The position numbers and the translations under genes are program-made. From NCBI GenBank assembly GCA_964459325.1, contig CAYWKU010000028.1:1-46110 (forward strand): a stretch of 46,110 nucleotides of DNA. Direction: 5' to 3'. Positions 42,798-46,110 of this stretch are shown piece by piece (the first letter of the stretch is position 1; every line of letters begins with the position of its first letter). This stretch comes from CAYWKU01 sp964459325. GTDB lineage: Bacteria; RBG-13-61-14; CAYWKU01. Below the pieces are notes generated by a model. The model searched no databases. It was not told where the DNA came from and saw only the letters and a program-made list of their open reading frames with translations.

Positions 42798-44225
42798 ATG
42801 GAATTATCGGAGCAATTGAAAGACGCGGAGCTTTTCGACACCCACGCTCACCTCAACTTCAACCCGCTGGCCGATAACCTTGACAGCGTGATTCGGAGGG
42901 CCGGAGAGCACGGCGTCACCCGGATAGTCACCATCGGGGCGGGCGAAGGGCTGGACGGTAACGACGAGACGCTGAAAATCGCCCGTTCTCATAAAAACAT
43001 ATGGGCCACCGTGGGACTTCATCCTCATGACGCTTCGGAGCTTAACCGGGAAGGCCTCGACAGGCTGGCGAAACTCGCATGCAGCCCCGAGGTGGTGGCC
43101 TGGGGGGAAACAGGGCTGGATTTTCACCACCACCGCTCTCCCCGGGATGTGCAGAGGAGGGCCTTCACCATGCAGTTGGATAAGGCCCTGGAGCTGGGGC
43201 TGCCGGTTATTATTCATGACCGGGAAGCGCACACCGAAACCGTTGAAATATTGAAGAAATACTTCCCCCCGGATAAGGGCGCAACCCGGCCCGTCGGCAT
43301 AATGCACTGCTTCTCCGGGGATGCGGCCATGGCCCTCCAGATGATTGACATGGGATTCCTCATATCGGTACCGGGCGTTGTAACCTTCCGGAACGCAAAG
43401 AAAATAGTGGAAGTAGTACAGCGGGCGCCGGTGGAAAAAATGGTGGTGGAAACCGACTGCCCCTTCCTGGCTCCCGAACCCTATCGCGGCAAGACCAACG
43501 AGCCGGCCTACGTGATATACGCGGCAAAAAAGGTGGCCGAGCTGAAAGGGCTGGCGCTGGAAGACGTGGCCCGTGTAACCACCTCCAACGCCATGGAATT
43601 TTTCGGTATCGAGGGCGAGCGAAGGAGCGCTCCACTGGCCTACCGGCTCAGGGGCAACCTGTACCTCAATATCACCAGCCGGTGCAGCAACGCCTGCTCC
43701 TTCTGCCCCAAGCACACCACCGGCCTGGTGAAGGGACATTATCTCCTGCTCAATAAGGAGCCCACCGCCGAAGAAGTGATAGAGACCATCGGCGACCCCG
43801 CCCCGTATCCGGAAGTCGTTTTCGTGGGACTGGGCGAGCCGACGCTGAGGCTGGAGGTGCTCAAAGTAGTGGCGAAATGGCTGAAAGAACGAGGGGTCAA
43901 AGTGCGGCTGGACACCGACGGCCAGGCCAACCTGGTGCACGGCAGGGACGTTACCGCCGAGCTCGCAGGGCTGGTGGACGCGGTTAGCGTCTCGCTCAAC
44001 GCCGCCGACGCGGAGACTTACGTGAAGCTGTGCAACCCCGAAAAAGGGGAGGAAGCTCACCGCGCGGTGCTGGACTTCTTAAAGGCGGCGAAGAAGCACA
44101 TCCCCGAAGTCACCGCCACCGTAGTCGACATCCCGGGACTCGACGTGGAAGTTGCCCGGAAGGTGGCCGAAGAAATTGGGGTCAACTTCAGGGTGCGGGC
44201 ATACAACCAACCGGGGTCGGCATGA
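42798..44225 (+). CDS. TatD-family nuclease fused to a radical SAM domain
   Basis: A 475-aa two-domain protein. Residues 1 to about 270 are a TatD metal-dependent DNase (His16 and His18 in THAHLNF, GETGLDFHH, IIHDREAH, IMHCFSGD, VETDCPF). Residues about 285-475 are a radical SAM domain with Cys296-x3-Cys300-x2-Cys303 and VFVGLGEPTLRLEVLK. The linkage matches the known 'TatD-linked radical SAM' group, whose reaction is unknown. The frame is open from ATG 42708, but the 30 added residues are unlike TatD and a -10-like TATATC/TATCCT lies 7-9 nt before ATG 42798, so 42798 is preferred. It overlaps the phosphodiesterase gene by 4 bp. Confidence 0.88.
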   Translation: MELSEQLKDAELFDTHAHLNFNPLADNLDSVIRRAGEHGVTRIVTIGAGEGLDGNDETLKIARSHKNIWATVGLHPHDASELNREGLDRLAKLACSPEVVAWGETGLDFHHHRSPRDVQRRAFTMQLDKALELGLPVIIHDREAHTETVEILKKYFPPDKGATRPVGIMHCFSGDAAMALQMIDMGFLISVPGVVTFRNAKKIVEVVQRAPVEKMVVETDCPFLAPEPYRGKTNEPAYVIYAAKKVAELKGLALEDVARVTTSNAMEFFGIEGERRSAPLAYRLRGNLYLNITSRCSNACSFCPKHTTGLVKGHYLLLNKEPTAEEVIETIGDPAPYPEVVFVGLGEPTLRLEVLKVVAKWLKERGVKVRLDTDGQANLVHGRDVTAELAGLVDAVSVSLNAADAETYVKLCNPEKGEEAHRAVLDFLKAAKKHIPEVTATVVDIPGLDVEVARKVAEEIGVNFRVRAYNQPGSA

Positions 44226-44731
44226 AAATCGGCGTAATCGCGGACACTCACGGCAACCTCGAAGCCACCCGTCGCGCCTTTACTCAGCTTGAAAAAATGG
44301 GGGCGGAGCTTTTTCTCCACCTGGGCGACGGGACAGGCGACGCCGATGAAATTTTTGACCGGAAACCGGAACGCCTTGAAAAAATAAGCGGCAACAACGA
44401 GGATAATTACAATTACCCATCCGAGAAGTTTTACGAATGGGCGGGGAGAAGAATCCTGGCCCTGCACGGTCATCGCCACAACCTCAACCCCTACCTGCCG
44501 CCGGATAAGTATCGCAAAACACTGGAAAAACTGGCGGACAAGGCCCGTTCGGGAGGGGCGGAGATAGTGCTGTTCGCCCATACTCACCGCACCGAAGACA
44601 GCAGCATAAACGGCGTGCGGCTCCTCAACCCCGGGGCCTTAGACCTGGGCACATCCGCCAAAAGCTGCCTGCTGCTCGACCTTTCGGAAGCCGAGCCAAA
44701 GGCGATTTTCGTGGACCTGCCCGAAGGGTAG
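44222..44731 (+). CDS. YfcE/MJ0936-type metallophosphoesterase
   Basis: A 169-aa calcineurin-like phosphodiesterase. Metal-site motifs are complete: MKIGVIADTHGN, LHLGDGTGDADE, SGNNED, LHGHRHN and FAHTHR followed by NPGAL. Members hydrolyse model phosphodiesters in vitro; the natural substrate is unknown. Its ATG overlaps the TGA of the TatD-radical SAM gene (ATGA at 44222-44225), so production is coupled and a shared role in nucleic-acid or nucleotide clean-up is plausible. The frame is open further upstream, but MKIGVIADTHG is the family start. Confidence 0.93.
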   Translation: MKIGVIADTHGNLEATRRAFTQLEKMGAELFLHLGDGTGDADEIFDRKPERLEKISGNNEDNYNYPSEKFYEWAGRRILALHGHRHNLNPYLPPDKYRKTLEKLADKARSGGAEIVLFAHTHRTEDSSINGVRLLNPGALDLGTSAKSCLLLDLSEAEPKAIFVDLPEG

Positions 44732-44766
44732 CCGTAACTGACCGATTCTTTTATCATTCTCTACCA

Positions 44767-45327
44767 ATGGCTAGGAAGAAAGACTACAGCAAACTGACTT
44801 ACGCCCGGAGACAGAAAATCCTGTACATCGACAGAACCCCGAAAGGAAAGCTGTTGGAAATAGCCGAGGGGCTTCTCGAGATGGACAGGTTCTCCGAGGC
44901 TTTCGACTTCATCTCCCGCTCCGGCGACGAGAAAAAACTGGAGGAGTATATGTACGGCGCCCTGGAGCGGGGCGACTTCTTCAACTTCGACCGCGCGGCC
45001 AGAAAGCTGGACATGGAAGTGCCCACCGAGACGTGGAAACAACTGGGCGACAACGCGGCGGAAGCCGGGTTCATAAACAACGCCGTGGAAGCTTACCGCC
45101 GGGCAGGGCAGCGCGGGCGGGCGCGGGAGATTATGGACGAGCACCCGGAGTTCTTCGAGCCGGTTGTGGAAACCGAGCGGCAAAAAGCCCTGGCCGCCGG
45201 AAAATCGGCCGAGCAGGACGAAGAAGCGGAACAACCCGCCGAAGAGGACACCGGGCAGCAAGCCGCTGCAGGGGGACAACCCAAAGCTTCCAAAAAGAAA
45301 AAGAAAAAAAAGAGGAAGAAAAAGTAG
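44767..45327 (+). CDS. Hypothetical helical protein with a poly-lysine tail
   Basis: A 186-aa protein I do not recognise. Residues about 25-130 are helical with a TPR-like alternation (AFDFISRSGDEKKLEEYMYGALERGDFF, then NAVEAYRRAGQRGRAREIM), followed by an acidic Glu/Gln-rich stretch (about 145-170) and an ending KKKKKKKRKKK. The basic tail could bind RNA, DNA or ribosomes. No Shine-Dalgarno sequence is present; TATCAT (44752-44757) lies 9 nt before the ATG, so it may have its own leaderless promoter. An A-rich run at about 45290-45325 encodes the tail and could slip. It is 12 bp before the cobO-type gene. Confidence 0.75.
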   Translation: MARKKDYSKLTYARRQKILYIDRTPKGKLLEIAEGLLEMDRFSEAFDFISRSGDEKKLEEYMYGALERGDFFNFDRAARKLDMEVPTETWKQLGDNAAEAGFINNAVEAYRRAGQRGRAREIMDEHPEFFEPVVETERQKALAAGKSAEQDEEAEQPAEEDTGQQAAAGGQPKASKKKKKKKRKKK

Positions 45328-45339
45328 AGGAGTAAAACG

Positions 45340-45891
45340 ATGGACTCCGAAGAAGACCTTAGCGGAATGATACAGGTGTACACCGGCGACGGTAAAGGCA
45401 AAACCACCGCCGCGCTGGGGCTGGCGCTCAGGGCCGTCGGCCACGGCCTTCGAGTGCACGTGATACAGTTTATGAAAAACCCCGAAATGATGGGAAAAAC
45501 TTACGGCGAAATATCGGCCTCAAAAAGCCTCGTCCCCGGGCTGGTCATACATTCCTTCGGCCTGCCCCGGTTCGTGACCAAAAACGACGTCACCGACGAA
45601 GACAGGGAAGAAGCCGAAAAGGCCATTCGGATGGCGTTCGAGATGATGAGGGACGAGCACGTGAGCATGCTGATACTGGACGAAGTCTTCCTGCCCATCC
45701 ACTTCGGCCTGATTCCGCTGGAGGAGTTGCTCAGGCTGCTCGACGAAAGGCCGCCGGAGAAGGAAATAGTCTTGACAGGCCGTAAGGCCCCGGACGAGGT
45801 GCTGGAGCGGGCCGACCTGGTGACCGAAATGCGGGAAATCAAACATTATATGTCCAAGGGTATATCCGCGCGGCAGGGTATCGAATATTGA
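45340..45891 (+). CDS. cobO: Cob(I)yrinic acid a,c-diamide / cob(I)alamin adenosyltransferase (CobO/BtuR type)
   Basis: A 183-aa enzyme that moves the adenosyl group of ATP to cob(I)alamin or its precursors, making adenosylcobalamin. The P-loop GDGKGKTTAALGLALRA, IQFMKN and the LILDEVF segment are diagnostic for the CobA/CobO class. GAGGAG precedes the ATG by 8-9 nt. Together with the SUMT at 23245-24789 and four B12-type radical SAM proteins, it points to an active corrinoid economy, whether by synthesis or salvage. Confidence 0.95.
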   Translation: MDSEEDLSGMIQVYTGDGKGKTTAALGLALRAVGHGLRVHVIQFMKNPEMMGKTYGEISASKSLVPGLVIHSFGLPRFVTKNDVTDEDREEAEKAIRMAFEMMRDEHVSMLILDEVFLPIHFGLIPLEELLRLLDERPPEKEIVLTGRKAPDEVLERADLVTEMREIKHYMSKGISARQGIEY

Positions 45892-45971
45892 GAGAAGGCC
45901 CGAGCTTACATTTGTCGACACAACCCCTTTAATTTTACCCCGATTTTGCTTGACCGGACAAAGTCCCGCTC

Positions 45972-46098
45972 TGCACAAATAATCATCAACGCCCCGCTCT
46001 CTCGAAAATCGGCGCCTGTAGAATATTCTACAACGTTGTAGAATATTCTACAAAGTTGTAGAAAAAGTTGTAGAATTCGGTTGATGAAATTTTGTGCA
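45972..46098. promoter_or_regulatory. Phased TTGTAGAA array nested in a 19-bp inverted repeat
   Basis: Six half-sites of TTGTAGAA or its complement TTCTACAA lie at 46016 (one mismatch), 46026, 46036, 46046, 46056 and 46068. The first five alternate in direction at exact 10-bp steps, creating the perfect palindromes TTCTACAACGTTGTAGAA and TTGTAGAATATTCTACAA. The array is enclosed by an imperfect inverted repeat: 45972-45990 against 46080-46098, 16 of 19 bases matching, with ends TGCACAAA/TTTGTGCA. No gene is seen from 45892 to the window end. It may be an operator cluster for a gene to the right, an iteron-like site or the body of a small mobile element. Confidence 0.7.
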
Positions 46099-46110
46099 AC
46101 GGCTGGCCCG

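Noticed and set aside
42804..44060. 418-codon minus-strand open frame over the TatD-radical SAM fusion
   Set aside because: No domain; opposite strand holds two conserved catalytic domains.
46016..46075. Possible CRISPR or simple tandem repeat at the right edge
   Set aside because: Half-sites alternate in direction with 2-bp gaps, leaving no spacers; this is an operator-like or iteron-like layout.

Overview
The window reads as the chromosome of a Gram-negative, fairly GC-rich bacterium. It carries type IV pilus motor ATPases, an NtrY/NtrX sigma-54 two-component pair, a glutamate-type tetrapyrrole operon, several large TPR proteins, and a TatD nuclease fused to a radical SAM enzyme. This mix fits a Desulfobacterota (deltaproteobacteria)-like lineage or an uncultivated candidate phylum. 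I cannot assign it more closely from sequence alone. I see no rRNA, tRNA, CRISPR array, prophage or intact insertion sequence.

Layout. 1-325: non-coding with a long inverted repeat and a consensus promoter. 326-6667: amidase, rph, rdgB, a small membrane protein, a GT-C/TPR membrane protein, corA and a bacteriohemerythrin, all on the + strand. 6685-8090: a minus-strand AGCS symporter with an apparent one-base frameshift. 8345-9981: a CcdA-family protein whose first helix has moved to the C-terminus (circular permutation), coupled to a xylose isomerase/AP-endonuclease-like TIM barrel. 9965-19119: an accessory block with a DUF3943-like protein, four B12-binding radical SAM paralogues on the minus strand, a YfhO-like membrane protein on the opposite strand, and a MITE-like element. 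19441-23112: ntrY-ntrX. 28521-23245 (minus): precorrin-2 dehydrogenase, CcsA/HemX-like protein, hemA, hemC and a cobA-hemD fusion. 28811-34940: TPR lipoprotein, zinc-ribbon/GYF-like protein, LPG-synthase-TM-like protein, double ClpX-type zinc-finger protein, radC and a hydrolase. 34918-36231 (minus): CapA-like protein. 36472-38980: a crotonase and a hydrolase with a polytopic membrane tail. 39040-42312 (minus): Nfu-type protein, pilT, pilB. 42798-45891: TatD-radical SAM fusion, phosphodiesterase, Lys-rich protein, cobO-type adenosyltransferase. 45972-46098: an operator-like or iteron-like array nested in an inverted repeat.

How the genes fit together. The tetrapyrrole operon can make uroporphyrinogen III and precorrin-2, the branch point to siroheme and B12. 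A corrinoid adenosyltransferase lies at the right end, and four proteins with B12-binding/radical SAM architecture lie on the left. Corrinoid supply and corrinoid use are therefore both visible, although hemB, hemL and most B12 genes are not here. PilB and PilT give pilus extension and retraction.

The points most worth a second look are the permuted CcdA, the 10-bp-phased TTGTAGAA array at the right edge, the four-enzyme B12/radical SAM locus, a recurring promoter layout in which the -10 box lies only 7-10 nt from the ATG (likely leaderless mRNAs), and several families of small palindromic repeats.
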